Shown: positions 38,328 to 47,238 of the stretch, in pieces | Position numbering within the stretch: the stretch's first letter is position 1 | Layout of the letters: each line of letters starts with the position of its first letter | Assembly: GCF_000153125.2 (NCBI RefSeq) | Contig: NZ_CM002299.1 | Coordinates: forward strand, 434,809 to 498,808 | Reading direction: 5' to 3' | Source of the DNA: Congregibacter litoralis KT71 | GTDB taxonomy: Bacteria; Pseudomonadota; Gammaproteobacteria; Pseudomonadales; Halieaceae | DNA length: 64,000 bases | Program-made: the position numbers and the translations under genes | The notes under the pieces: generated by a model | Database searches by the model: none | Seen by the model: the letters and a program-made list of their open reading frames with translations, nothing else | What the model was told of the DNA's origin: nothing

Positions 38328-39146
38328 CTACTGCCCCTGCATTTGCCGACCGATGTACCCGGGATAGATGACAATGTCATCGCCGTCCAGAGCATCAAAA
38401 ATATCCTGAGCAGCGATGGCAGGATCTTCCCAATCCTGAGAAATGTCTGAACCCGGCTTCACCGCGGGGCCTTTCGTATGCTTTCCAATGTTGGTTTTCA
38501 TGCCCGCGGGCGCCGCAATGATCACTTTGATGTTGTCCGCCTCAAGCTCCTTCGCCGCGGTTTGAAACAAACCCAGCAGAGCATGCTTGGTCGCGCCGTA
38601 GTGCCCATAGGTGGGCGGAGAGGGGCGCACTCCCAAAATGGAGGCGGTGTTCACAATCGTGCCGCCGCCTACGCTGCGCATGGGCTCAATAACGCGCTGC
38701 GCCAGATCGGCATAGGCCCAGTAGTTGACCTCGAAGATATGGTGGGCGTCGTCAAGGGACATACCCTCGAGACTGGCGAGATAGGCATAACCCGCGTTGT
38801 TAAACAAAAAGTCGATACGTCCAAAAGCCTCCAGGGCGCGCTCAATAATTTGCGGACGTTCTTCCGCGATGGCCAGATCAGCCTCCACGAAAATAGCCTC
38901 TCCACCCGCTGCGGTTATCTCGTCCACCAGTGCTTCCGAGGGTTCCGGTCGCATATCCACCAGTACCAGCTTCATCCCGCTATCTCGCGCGAGATGGCTC
39001 AGCTCCCGTCCAAGACCAAAGCTGCTCCCCGTAATAATCGCCACCTTGTTCTTGGCGTCCTCGATATCAATGGCAAAGAGTTTCGTGCTGAGGATGCTGC
39101 TACTCAGCACAACGCTAATAAGCAAAAGGCGTTTCAGGTTATTCAT
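38328..39146 (-). CDS. Short-chain dehydrogenase with an N-terminal signal-like sequence
   Basis: 272 aa. A classical SDR: cofactor motif IITGSSFGLGREL (TGxxxGxG), NNAG in FLFNNAGYAYLA, catalytic Ser in VNTASILGV, and YGATK for YxxxK. Asp in VLVDMRPEPS after the second strand favours NAD over NADP. Unusually it begins with NNLKRLLLISVVLSSSILS followed by TKLFAIDIE, which looks like a cleavable or anchoring export signal, although SDRs need cytoplasmic NAD(P). Substrate unknown. Confidence 0.85.
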   Translation of the reverse strand: MNNLKRLLLISVVLSSSILSTKLFAIDIEDAKNKVAIITGSSFGLGRELSHLARDSGMKLVLVDMRPEPSEALVDEITAAGGEAIFVEADLAIAEERPQIIERALEAFGRIDFLFNNAGYAYLASLEGMSLDDAHHIFEVNYWAYADLAQRVIEPMRSVGGGTIVNTASILGVRPSPPTYGHYGATKHALLGLFQTAAKELEADNIKVIIAAPAGMKTNIGKHTKGPAVKPGSDISQDWEDPAIAAQDIFDALDGDDIVIYPGYIGRQMQGQ

Positions 39147-39170
39147 GTTTAGGTGCTCGTATAAAAAGGA

Positions 39171-40724
39171 TTACCGTGTGAAGACAAAAAACTCGCCCTG
39201 CATCCATTTGCCCCGTTCTTTGCGAAGGTTGGCTTCCTCTTGGTGGATAAGCTTGAGACCAGCGTCTTCACCACAGCGCTGTACATACTCACTGGAGTGT
39301 GCGAAACGCCCGGACTTCCTGAGTTTGACCCCCTCGCCGTCCCACTTTTCGGTGCTTAGAATAAAACGCATGCCGGGATTCGAATGCAGCGCCACGCTTT
39401 TAAAGACCTCTTCAAGGGCGCCGACATAAACCAGCACATCACCGCAAACTATCAGATCGTACCGCGTGTCGGAGTCCCGCAGCACTTCAGATATGTCGCC
39501 CGCGACAAGATGGTCGTAAACCGCTTTTTCTTTAGCCTTGTCCAGCATGGCAGGCGCAATATCAACGCCGGTGAGGTGGTCACAATGAGCACGGACCTGC
39601 AGGCCGACAAGACCTGTGCCGCAACCGAGGTCAATCGCATGCTGGTACCAGGCATTCTCGCCATCTAATTCTTCCAGAATAGTAGGGATTTTTTGGGGAA
39701 CGAGGTATTCGAGCGACTCCGTCAGATGTTTCTCGAAGTTCGCCGCGTAGCCCTGAAATACTTCTCGAGCATAGGCAGTATCTCCGCGTGTCAAATTGTC
39801 GCCGGTGACTGCGGCCAATAAATGTTTGGTTGGTCTATCCTCCGGATTTAGCCTCAATAAACGTTCAAGATACTGGATGGCATCCTTGTCACGCCCAAGG
39901 GCCAAAAGAGCGTTAGCTATACCGCTGAGGGTTCGCCTATCTTCGGGCTGCATTTCGATTAACTCTTGGTAGAGTGCAATTGCGAGTTGGGGTTTACCCA
40001 TAGAGCTGTAGCTTAATGCGAGATTGAGAAGTGCCTTGCGGTGGCGCGGCTCAATGTTCAAGGCGCTCTCGTAGGCTTTTATCGCCTCTTCGTGCTTGCC
40101 CATGTCGTTGAGCAGGTTGCCAATGTCATTAAATGCGTCGGTGTAGAGGGGATTAATCTTCAACGCACGTCGAAGCGCCTCGAGGGCGTTTTCCTGTTGT
40201 CCTGCACCTCTCAGGGCTCTGGCGAGATTCGCATACACTTCGGCGTCAGCTTCACCACGATTCACCAGTTCCTGATAGCAGCCCAGGGCCTCTTTGTACT
40301 GCCCCAGATCCGTGTAGACCGTTGCAAGATTGTTGAGGGCCTCGGAGAAGGCCGGTTCCAGGGACAAGGCCGCCTTGTAGGCTTCCAGGGCATGCTCGGG
40401 CTCGGACAACCTGCTGAGCACCACGCCGCGAAGATTGTGAAGCGCCGGCTGTTCGGGATGAAGTCGACACAGTTTGTTGATATCGGCACGGGCCGCGTCT
40501 AACTTGCCCACGGAGATGAGCTGTGCCACCCGCTCGAAGTCCGCCGCCGTGAGGGGCGCCTTGCTGTTACCCCGGAGGGCCTTCAGGGACTTTTTGGCCT
40601 TCTTGTTGCCCGGTTCAACGTTAAGCACCTGCGCATAGAGACGCTTTGCTTCGTCGATATTGCCGGCTTTTTCCTGCGCTGCTGCCTGGCTCATCGCCTC
40701 GCTGCTGGTCATTTGTCTTGCCAT
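39171..40724 (-). CDS. TPR-repeat protein with C-terminal SAM methyltransferase
   Basis: 517 aa. Residues about 5-300 form eight or so tetratricopeptide repeats (for example EALNNLATVYTDLGQYKEAL, DAFNDIGNLLNDMGKHEEAI). A linker YAREVFQGYAANFEKHLTESLEYLVP leads to a class I methyltransferase with DLGCGTGLVGLQVRAHC, DIAPAMLDKAKEK and DLIVCGDVLVYVG. This arrangement is seen in predicted protein or polysaccharide methyltransferases whose TPRs hold the substrate. ATG 40724 is chosen; ATG 40712 is possible. Target unknown. Confidence 0.85.
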   Translation of the reverse strand: MARQMTSSEAMSQAAAQEKAGNIDEAKRLYAQVLNVEPGNKKAKKSLKALRGNSKAPLTAADFERVAQLISVGKLDAARADINKLCRLHPEQPALHNLRGVVLSRLSEPEHALEAYKAALSLEPAFSEALNNLATVYTDLGQYKEALGCYQELVNRGEADAEVYANLARALRGAGQQENALEALRRALKINPLYTDAFNDIGNLLNDMGKHEEAIKAYESALNIEPRHRKALLNLALSYSSMGKPQLAIALYQELIEMQPEDRRTLSGIANALLALGRDKDAIQYLERLLRLNPEDRPTKHLLAAVTGDNLTRGDTAYAREVFQGYAANFEKHLTESLEYLVPQKIPTILEELDGENAWYQHAIDLGCGTGLVGLQVRAHCDHLTGVDIAPAMLDKAKEKAVYDHLVAGDISEVLRDSDTRYDLIVCGDVLVYVGALEEVFKSVALHSNPGMRFILSTEKWDGEGVKLRKSGRFAHSSEYVQRCGEDAGLKLIHQEEANLRKERGKWMQGEFFVFTR

Positions 40725-40756
40725 AGAACTTTTGCCTGATTGCCCGTACTTGTAAC

Positions 40757-41611
40757 TCAGAAACTATAGGTCAGCGTGACGGTGGGCCCGTCCAACTGTG
40801 CGTTAAGGTCGACGGTATCCGTGGCCCTCACGCGCTTTATGTCAATATCTGTGGATTGATAGCCGAGAGAAACGCCAAATTTTTCACCGATTCGATAAAA
40901 CCCCCGAAGGTGTGCATAGACGAAGTCTCCCTCGTACTCGTCGACGTTGGCCGATAACCACCCGCCCACGAGGCTGACGTAAATACGGTCATTGAGCGCC
41001 CAACTCGCGGAGCCGCGTACATTGGGCACCGGTGCCAGCAGAGTGGTGCCGGCCGTTGCAACTTCGGCCGACTCACCGTTGATCTCAAGGCGCCCGCGAA
41101 GGCCAATCCCAAAGTCCAGAGCATGAAATCCCGCGCCCAACAGGACCTGGACGTTGTCGCTGCGATGGACGGTGTACAACAGATCGACCATATAGGTATC
41201 GATTTCAAGATCTGCCCGAACGCGGGTGTTGGCGGTGAACTCCGTGCCGTCAAAATTAAAGTCTCGTGACCATACATTCTCGCCACTCCCCGAAAAGGAA
41301 TAGGCACCAGCGAACAGCGACCATCGCTCGCTAAATTTATAGCGGTAGTCAATGAAGTAGGAGTTATCACTGTTGCTGACACCCAGATCATCCAGGGTCA
41401 GCGGCGTCGGCTCAAAGTTCTCGGTGGTTGCAGCGATGGTAATTTCCGTGGTCTGGCGCGTCGCTCCGATGGAGAGCTTGTGTTTGTCATCAAAAAAACG
41501 GGACGCATAATCCACAGGGGCCTCAGCGTGGGCGAACCCGGCAAAAACACAAAAAACAGAAGGAAAAAGGGCAGTACGAGAGACGAAGGGGGCTATAGCT
41601 TTTGGCCGCAT
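40757..41611 (-). CDS. Outer membrane beta-barrel protein, unassigned
   Basis: 284 aa from ATG 41611, with AGGAGT 9 nt upstream. The signal peptide ends near AGFAHA/EAP (about residue 29). The rest has alternating strands of barrel type (SNSDNSYFIDYRYKFSERWS, KFGVSLGYQSTDIDI) and ends in LTYSF, with the terminal Phe recognised by the BAM complex. No family recognised. It lies 32 nt upstream of the TPR-methyltransferase on the same strand, so the two may be cotranscribed. Confidence 0.7.
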   Translation of the reverse strand: MRPKAIAPFVSRTALFPSVFCVFAGFAHAEAPVDYASRFFDDKHKLSIGATRQTTEITIAATTENFEPTPLTLDDLGVSNSDNSYFIDYRYKFSERWSLFAGAYSFSGSGENVWSRDFNFDGTEFTANTRVRADLEIDTYMVDLLYTVHRSDNVQVLLGAGFHALDFGIGLRGRLEINGESAEVATAGTTLLAPVPNVRGSASWALNDRIYVSLVGGWLSANVDEYEGDFVYAHLRGFYRIGEKFGVSLGYQSTDIDIKRVRATDTVDLNAQLDGPTVTLTYSF

Positions 41612-41732
41612 TGTTATTGTACTCCTGATCATCTGTCGGTCTTTGGGCGGTGCAGGGCCAAGTATACGCCCGGCCCGTCAGGATGGGGATTGCTACGCCT
41701 ACCCCAGTTCCATGGTGTATTGCAGATCCTCT

Positions 41733-42770
41733 TCAGAATCCCCCGACGTAATCCGGCGCTATCTCACGTTTGCTGTCGGCTCCCGGAACCTCAACGGCAA
41801 GCTTTGGCACCAGATAGCCCGGACGTTTGCTGGCGAGCTGCCCCAGTATTTGCCGGGCACGGAGTTCGCTCACCTCAAAGTGGGCACTTCCCGCAACCTT
41901 GTCCAGCATATGCAGGTAATACGGCATGGCACCCGCAGCAAAGAGCTGGTCGCTTAGTTCCGCGAGAACGTCGGCGTCATCGTTGATCCCTTTCAGAAGC
42001 ACCGACTGGTTTAATACGGTAACGCCACCATCGCGCAGGCGCTCGAGGGCACGCGCCGTGTCGTGATCAATCTCCCGGGGGTGATTGCTGTGCACGACGA
42101 CCACGACCCGCTGTTCCCGGGGCATCAGGGCATCAATGAGCGATGCCGTCACGCGGTCCGGGATGACGATGGGCAGGCGCGTGTGAATGCGCAGAGTGAT
42201 TCCTCGGGTATTGCCGCGAAGACGCCGGGCGATGGCAGCGAGACTCGCGTCCGGGAGGAGTAGCGGGTCCCCGCCGCTTAAGATTACCTCGCCGATCGAG
42301 GGATCTGCCAGCAGGGTATCGATGGCGGCGAGGCGCTCCTTACTGGATTGGCTGTTATCGCCGTAGGGATAACTGCGCCGGAAACAGTATCGGCAATTGA
42401 CCGCGCACTGTCCGGTGGCGACCAGTAGCGCGCGTCCCTGATACTTTTGAATCACGCCGGGCGTATCGGCATAGAGGCTTGTCTCCCCCACGGGATCGTC
42501 ACTGAAGCCCTCCGCCGGTAAATTCTCCTGGGGGACTGCCAGGACCTGCCGGAGCAGGGGATCCCACGCGTTGCCCTTTTCCATGCGGGCGACAAACGCG
42601 GCGGGTACCAGCAGGGGAAAAGCATCGTCCGCCGCAGCGGAGTAGGGCAGTTCCTCAAGGGTGAGTCCCAGCGCCGCAGACAGTTCCGAAGGTGTGCGAA
42701 TCGCCTGTTGCAACTGCTCCTGCCAGCTATGGCGGCTGTGGAGCTGAAGTGTCTGGGGTGCAGCGCTCAT
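41733..42770 (-). CDS. epmB: EF-P beta-lysylation protein EpmB
   Basis: Radical-SAM lysine 2,3-aminomutase that supplies (R)-beta-lysine for modification of elongation factor P. 345 aa. Signature sequences: SWQEQLQQAI, FPLLVPAAFVARM, YQGRALLVATGQCAVNCRYCFRR with the CxxxCxxC cluster, VILSGGDPLLL, and the PLP Lys region VAGSAHFEV near the C-terminus. Its ATG overlaps the puuB stop (ATGA), although no efp or epmA is in the window. Confidence 0.92.
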   Translation of the reverse strand: MSAAPQTLQLHSRHSWQEQLQQAIRTPSELSAALGLTLEELPYSAAADDAFPLLVPAAFVARMEKGNAWDPLLRQVLAVPQENLPAEGFSDDPVGETSLYADTPGVIQKYQGRALLVATGQCAVNCRYCFRRSYPYGDNSQSSKERLAAIDTLLADPSIGEVILSGGDPLLLPDASLAAIARRLRGNTRGITLRIHTRLPIVIPDRVTASLIDALMPREQRVVVVVHSNHPREIDHDTARALERLRDGGVTVLNQSVLLKGINDDADVLAELSDQLFAAGAMPYYLHMLDKVAGSAHFEVSELRARQILGQLASKRPGYLVPKLAVEVPGADSKREIAPDYVGGF

Positions 42771-44047
42771 CCCAGGCGATCCCGCAGGCTGTAATACAAC
42801 ATACCGACTACCAGGCCCGGCCAGCGCAGGAGTGTGCCGCCGGGAAACTTCGGTGTTGGCACGCTGGCCATGACGTCAAAACGCTCCGCGGTTCCGCTGA
42901 TGCATTCTGCAAGGAGCTTGCCCGCGAGGGTAGCGATGGGCACGCCGTGTCCGGAGTAGCCGTGAGCATAGAGAATGCGGGGAGAGACATGGCCGAGGGC
43001 TGGCATGCGGTTGAGGGTGATTGCCAGGGTGCCGCCCCAGCCGTAATCGATTCTGCTGTTCTCAAGCTCGGGATAGATGCTCAGCATGTAGGGCCGCACA
43101 AAGGCCGGTATATCCTTCGGGAAGCGCGACGTGTAGGACTCACCTCCTCCGAAGAGCAGCCGCTTATCCGCGGACAGCTTCCAGTAGTTGATCACAAAGC
43201 GCGAATCCGACATGGAGCTGTCGTTGCGGATCAAACGCCGGGCTAAATCCTCGTCCAGGGGCTCGGTGGCCACCACATAGTTATTGATGGGCATGATTTG
43301 CCCTGCCACACGGGACTCGAGTTTCCCCAGGTAACCGTTACAGGCCAGTAAGAGATGCTCGCAATGAACCTGCCCTTGGGAGGTGTGTACCTTTACCCGG
43401 GTGTTCTCGTCGTAATGGGTGACGCGGCTGTCTTCGTGCATCACCACGCCCAGGGCCTCGGCGGCGCGGGCCAGGCCCAGGCAGTAGTTCAGGGGATGCA
43501 GGTGGCGCGCGCCGGTATCCAGCAGGGCGCCGTGAAACCCCTGGGCCGAGGTCATGGTGGTCAGCTCATCGCTGTCGACGTAGCGGATGTGCTCGTAGCT
43601 ATAGTCCGTTTGTAGATGCGCGGCTTCTTCGCGCAGTTCCTCAGCGGCTTTCCTGGTGCAGGCCGTGTGGAGGTTGCCGGTTTTTAACTCACAGTCGATG
43701 GCAAACTCGTCGATGAGCTCGCAGACCGTTGCAACGCCCTCGAGTCCCAACTCCCACAGGTTCTTCGCCTGCTCCCTGCCCACAAGCTTTTCCAGGCTCT
43801 CCTGGTCGGCGCGCTGTCCCGTCCCTACATGACCACCATTGCGTCCCGAGGCGCCCCAGCCAAGGCGATGGGCTTCCAGCAGGGTGACGCTGTAACCCCG
43901 TTTGCGCAGGTGGATGGCGGCGGACAAGCCGGTGTAACCGCCGCCAACAATACAAACATCGGAGCTCGCGCTGCCCCTGAGAGGGGGGAAGCGCTTCTGG
44001 AAGTTAGCGGTGGCGGCATACCAGGAGTTCGTGTGACCTTCACTCAT
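42767..44047 (-). CDS. puuB: Gamma-glutamylputrescine oxidoreductase
   Basis: FAD-dependent amine oxidase of the DAO fold, 426 aa. N-terminal NSWYAATANFQKRFPPLRG is typical of PuuB/OrdL. FAD motifs: DVCIVGGGYTGLSAAIHLRKRG and WGASGRNGGHVGTGQ; C-terminal GYSGHGVPIATLAGKLLAE. It oxidises gamma-glutamylputrescine in the Puu route of putrescine breakdown. It is divergent from puuA and translationally coupled to epmB. A general glycine/D-amino-acid oxidase role is less likely given the neighbour. Confidence 0.85.
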   Translation of the reverse strand: MSEGHTNSWYAATANFQKRFPPLRGSASSDVCIVGGGYTGLSAAIHLRKRGYSVTLLEAHRLGWGASGRNGGHVGTGQRADQESLEKLVGREQAKNLWELGLEGVATVCELIDEFAIDCELKTGNLHTACTRKAAEELREEAAHLQTDYSYEHIRYVDSDELTTMTSAQGFHGALLDTGARHLHPLNYCLGLARAAEALGVVMHEDSRVTHYDENTRVKVHTSQGQVHCEHLLLACNGYLGKLESRVAGQIMPINNYVVATEPLDEDLARRLIRNDSSMSDSRFVINYWKLSADKRLLFGGGESYTSRFPKDIPAFVRPYMLSIYPELENSRIDYGWGGTLAITLNRMPALGHVSPRILYAHGYSGHGVPIATLAGKLLAECISGTAERFDVMASVPTPKFPGGTLLRWPGLVVGMLYYSLRDRLG

Positions 44048-44231
44048 GTTGCTTGGCGGTGATCCCGATAAAAACCCTGAATGAGCCCATGGTAGCGCAG
44101 CGCCATTATCGTCGCGACACCGGGAATTGCCCGAATGTTGTGACAGCCTTCTTTAAAGCTGCCCTTTCGCGGGTATTGCTAGGTCGCCAAGGCTACTGCG
44201 ATACTCTTTTGCAAACAGCAGGACAAACCCC

Positions 44232-45578
44232 ATGAGCGCCAACCACAAGATTATCAGCGACTGGCTCAAACAGCAGCAGATATCCGAGATCGAATGCCTG
44301 GTACCGGATATGACAGGTAATGCACGGGGAAAGTTTATTCCGGCACACCAGTTCATTTCCCATGGCGACCCGCGGCTGCCAGAAAGCATTCTGGTGCAGA
44401 CCGTCACCGGTGAGTACAGCGATGAGCACTGGGATTTTGTGGAGCCCACGGACACGGACATGTTGCTGCGCCCCGACGAATCCACCATGCGTCTTGTTCC
44501 CTGGGCGCGGGAGCCCACCGCGCAGATCATTCACGATTGCTACACCCAGGCGGGAGAGCTGCACCCTCTCGCATCACGCACGGTGTTACGCAAGGTGCTG
44601 GCAGCCTATGAGGAAGCGGGGATCCAGCCCGTGGTGGCGCCGGAGATGGAATTCTATCTGGTGGCCCGCAACGAGGATTCAGACTACGAGCTGGTCCCCC
44701 CCGTAGGGCGAAGCGGCCGGCGGGAGACGGCGCGGCTCTCCTACAGTATTGACGCCGTGGCGGAGTTCGAAGACTTCGTCGAGGACATGTACGACTATGC
44801 CGACGCCCAGGCTCTGGATGTGGATACGCTCATCCATGAAAACGGTGCGGCACAAATGGAGATTAATTTCCGTCATGGAGATCCCCTCTCCCTTGCGGAT
44901 CAGGTCTTTGTCTTCAAACGCACGGTGCGGGAAACCGCTCACAAGCATGAGATGTACGCGACCTTTATGGCCAAGCCCATGAAGGGAGAGCCCGGGAGTG
45001 CCATGCACATCCACCAGAGTCTCCTTGATGCCTCGGGTAACAATCTTTTTGTTAACGAGCAGGGTGAGCATTCCGAGGCCTTCCTGAGCTATATCGCTGG
45101 TTTGCAGCAGTACACGCCGGAGCTGATCAGTCTCTATGCACCCAATGTAAACTCCTATCGTCGTCTCGCGCCGGAAATCGCTGCCCCCATCAACCTCAAC
45201 TGGGGGCTGGACAACCGCACCTGCGCATTTCGCGTGCCCCAGAGCGATACGGCCGCCACGCGGGTTGAAAACCGCTTTCCCGGCGCGGATGCCAATCCCT
45301 ATCTGGCGATTGCCGCTTCCCTGGCCAGTGGTCTCGTGGGTATGCAGAAAAACCTGAAACCTACAGAGCCTCACCGGGGGACAGCTAATGAGGATAGCGT
45401 TGAGGTGGCGCGAACCCTGGAGGAGGGTCTGCGAAACCTCGGAAGTACGCCGGAATTGTCCTCACTGTTTGGCGACCTGTTTTTACGGGCCTACGCCGCG
45501 GTCAAGCTTGACGAATTTGAGGAGTTCAACCGGGTGATCAGCTCCTGGGAGCGGGAGCACTTGCTTCTGCAGGTCTAA
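44232..45578 (+). CDS. puuA: Gamma-glutamylputrescine synthetase (glutamine synthetase family)
   Basis: ATP-dependent ligase that joins glutamate to putrescine. 448 aa. GS beta-grasp N-domain (ECLVPDMTGNARGKFIPA) and catalytic domain with PEMEFYLV, HENGAAQMEINFRHGDP, GSAMHIHQSL, and RVENRFPGADANPYLAIAASLASGL; no adenylylation Tyr motif of GlnA seen. The 184-nt divergent spacer to puuB holds a possible promoter TTGCTA (44176-44181) with GATACT (44200-44205), spacing 18. It is followed after 4 nt by a membrane protein gene. Confidence 0.87.
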   Translation: MSANHKIISDWLKQQQISEIECLVPDMTGNARGKFIPAHQFISHGDPRLPESILVQTVTGEYSDEHWDFVEPTDTDMLLRPDESTMRLVPWAREPTAQIIHDCYTQAGELHPLASRTVLRKVLAAYEEAGIQPVVAPEMEFYLVARNEDSDYELVPPVGRSGRRETARLSYSIDAVAEFEDFVEDMYDYADAQALDVDTLIHENGAAQMEINFRHGDPLSLADQVFVFKRTVRETAHKHEMYATFMAKPMKGEPGSAMHIHQSLLDASGNNLFVNEQGEHSEAFLSYIAGLQQYTPELISLYAPNVNSYRRLAPEIAAPINLNWGLDNRTCAFRVPQSDTAATRVENRFPGADANPYLAIAASLASGLVGMQKNLKPTEPHRGTANEDSVEVARTLEEGLRNLGSTPELSSLFGDLFLRAYAAVKLDEFEEFNRVISSWEREHLLLQV

Positions 45579-45582
45579 GGTC

Positions 45583-46422
45583 ATGGAGGCCGGAGTCTTT
45601 GGAAGTGGTCTGCGTGGCCGTCTGTTCACGGCGGTCAAGTACCTGACGTATCTGCTTCTTTTGGGGAACGTCTTTCTGTTCCTCCATGAAGAAACCCAGT
45701 CCCTCGAGCACACTTTTAGCGGTGCCCTGTCCCTCAGTCAGTATGTGCAGGTGTTTGCCGCTACCCTGGATACCGCCGCCTGGGTGGTCCTGCTTCTGCT
45801 GTTCGAGCTCGAAACATCGGTGCTTGAGGATGAAAAAATTCGCGGCTCTGTCAAACGCGCCATTCACGGTGTGCGTATGCTCTGTGGTGCCGCTATCGTC
45901 TGGGCGTTTACCGGCTACTGTGCAGAGCTCATTACCTTGTACCAGGTGACCCTCCTGGAGGCCTGGAACGGCTGTGCGCAGCTCGGGGACGGCTGGTCCC
46001 TCCTTGAGCGCCTGGACGAATACGCGCCCCTGAGTGCCGAGAACTGTGCCGTGGTAGCCGATACGGCGATACGCATCAGTGATTTCAACATCGTGGCCGA
46101 TGCAGAAACCCTCCGCGCTACCCGCTATCTCGCCTGGACCGATGTGATTAACGCCGGAGCCTGGATACTGGTGGTGGTGGTGCTGGAGATCGAAGTGCGA
46201 TTACAGTTGCGAGGCAGTCTGACCGATGCTGTGGTTCAGGGTACCCGCTACCTGAAATACGGTTTGTATTCGACGCTTTTTATCGCCGCGGTGTACTGGG
46301 GTATTGCCGGCAAATTTCTGGATTTCTACGACGCCAGTCTGTGGCTGTTCGCGTTTATCTTCATTGAGCTGAATGTCTTCGACTGGCAGCGGGAGACGCA
46401 GGATGTCGAACAGCGCCTTTAA
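45583..46422 (+). CDS. Multi-pass membrane protein with internal duplication
   Basis: 279 aa, family not recognised. About six hydrophobic segments: 20-36, 52-76, 97-118, 183-208, 223-243 and 249-267. The two halves look alike: DTAAWVVLLLLFELE with a charged stretch and then a helix near 97-118, versus NAGAWILVVVVLEIE with a charged stretch and a helix near 223-243. A soluble loop (about 120-180) separates them and holds two Cys (GCAQLGD, ENCAVV). It starts 4 nt after puuA and is probably coupled to it; a role in amine transport is only a guess. Confidence 0.6.
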   Translation: MEAGVFGSGLRGRLFTAVKYLTYLLLLGNVFLFLHEETQSLEHTFSGALSLSQYVQVFAATLDTAAWVVLLLLFELETSVLEDEKIRGSVKRAIHGVRMLCGAAIVWAFTGYCAELITLYQVTLLEAWNGCAQLGDGWSLLERLDEYAPLSAENCAVVADTAIRISDFNIVADAETLRATRYLAWTDVINAGAWILVVVVLEIEVRLQLRGSLTDAVVQGTRYLKYGLYSTLFIAAVYWGIAGKFLDFYDASLWLFAFIFIELNVFDWQRETQDVEQRL

Positions 46423-46439
46423 GTCTTTAAAGCGTGTTC

Positions 46440-46518
46440 TTGAAAGAGAGCTTTCAAACGGGTGATTTTTGATAAGTGCTTTTGGAAGCACTTTCGAAAA
46501 AGCGCTTTCGAAAAAGCG
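46440..46518. repeat. Hairpin cluster with an exact 14-bp tandem duplication
   Basis: Three structures in a row: TTGAAAG-AGAG-CTTTCAA (46440-46457), AAGTGCTT-TTGG-AAGCACTT (46474-46493), and CTTTCGAAAAAGCG repeated exactly twice (46491-46504 and 46505-46518), itself containing AAAGCGCTTT at the junction. The cluster sits just after the membrane-protein gene and before the opposing small gene; no clear T-run follows, so termination is only a possible role. Confidence 0.7.
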
Positions 46519-46603
46519 GCAAAAAAAAGCGATAGCTACAGAGGCCGCGCGTGAATACCGCGGAGCGGGGTGACGAATACCAGACACAGCGCCAGGCGCT
46601 GGC

Positions 46604-46822
46604 TCAGTAGTCGTCGAACTCCAGGTCGTAATCGCCGAGCTCTTCGCGAAGCCTGAGCTCCTCGATTCGCTGCTCCGCACGCCGGCGCTTTTCCGCCAGT
46701 TGGTGCTTCCCCGAAGGTTCCGAACTCAGACCCTCGTAGGCCTCCTCCGAAAACTCTCCGATCACGGGCTCGAACATTTCGTCCATACCGTCATTGACGG
46801 ATTCCTGATTGCGATCTCCCAC
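46604..46822 (-). CDS. Small acidic/charged protein, PA3496-like
   Basis: 72 aa from GTG 46822, chosen because AGGAGG lies 6 nt upstream; the longer ORF to 46930 lacks such a site. The N-terminal half is acidic (MFEPVIGEFSEEAYEGL) and the C-terminal half is a charged helix (EKRRRAEQRIEELRLREELGDYDLEFDDY without gaps over residues 44-72). The ending resembles the small PA3496-type proteins of pseudomonads (putative envelope integrity). Function unknown; similarity judged by eye. Confidence 0.5.
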   Translation of the reverse strand: MGDRNQESVNDGMDEMFEPVIGEFSEEAYEGLSSEPSGKHQLAEKRRRAEQRIEELRLREELGDYDLEFDDY

Positions 46823-47238
46823 AAACCACCTCCTGATGATCACGGGCCATCCACAGCTGCCAATATCCGGCAGCGATGGGGGGGAGTCAATCTGTTCAGG
46901 CCCCTGATTTACATGAAAAATTACGATCAAAAAGTGTTAAAAACACCAAAAAGTTGACGGGCAATCCCGGGCTTCTTCCGTGAATTCACGCTGCACATCC
47001 CTGTGCCTGACCCGTAGGCTGCGTGTCCGGGAGCCTCGTCGTGCGTCCCCGGGGGAACACAAGGGAGGGTTTGCAAGGGCTATGCCACTGCTATCGAAGG
47101 GCGAAAAAGCCCTGATATGGCGGAAAACGGTGCTTTTTGGCGGCGCTGGGCACCCTGGGGCGGCGGGCGTTTGCAAGGCGGACGTGACTGGCGGTGTATC
47201 GCGAACGCGTTCGCCCCAGGATCACCGATGGTTTGAGC
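46823..47238. other. 416-nt spacer between two minus-strand genes
   Basis: No convincing gene. Forward ORFs here are low-scoring shadows of the kinase-like gene region. A weak terminator-like hairpin for the minus-strand kinase gene is GTGTTTTTAACAC followed by TTTTT (46933-46950 read on the minus strand). An AT-rich part at 46915-46955 could serve as promoter for the small gene to its left. The rest is GC-rich with no repeat I could see. Confidence 0.4.
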
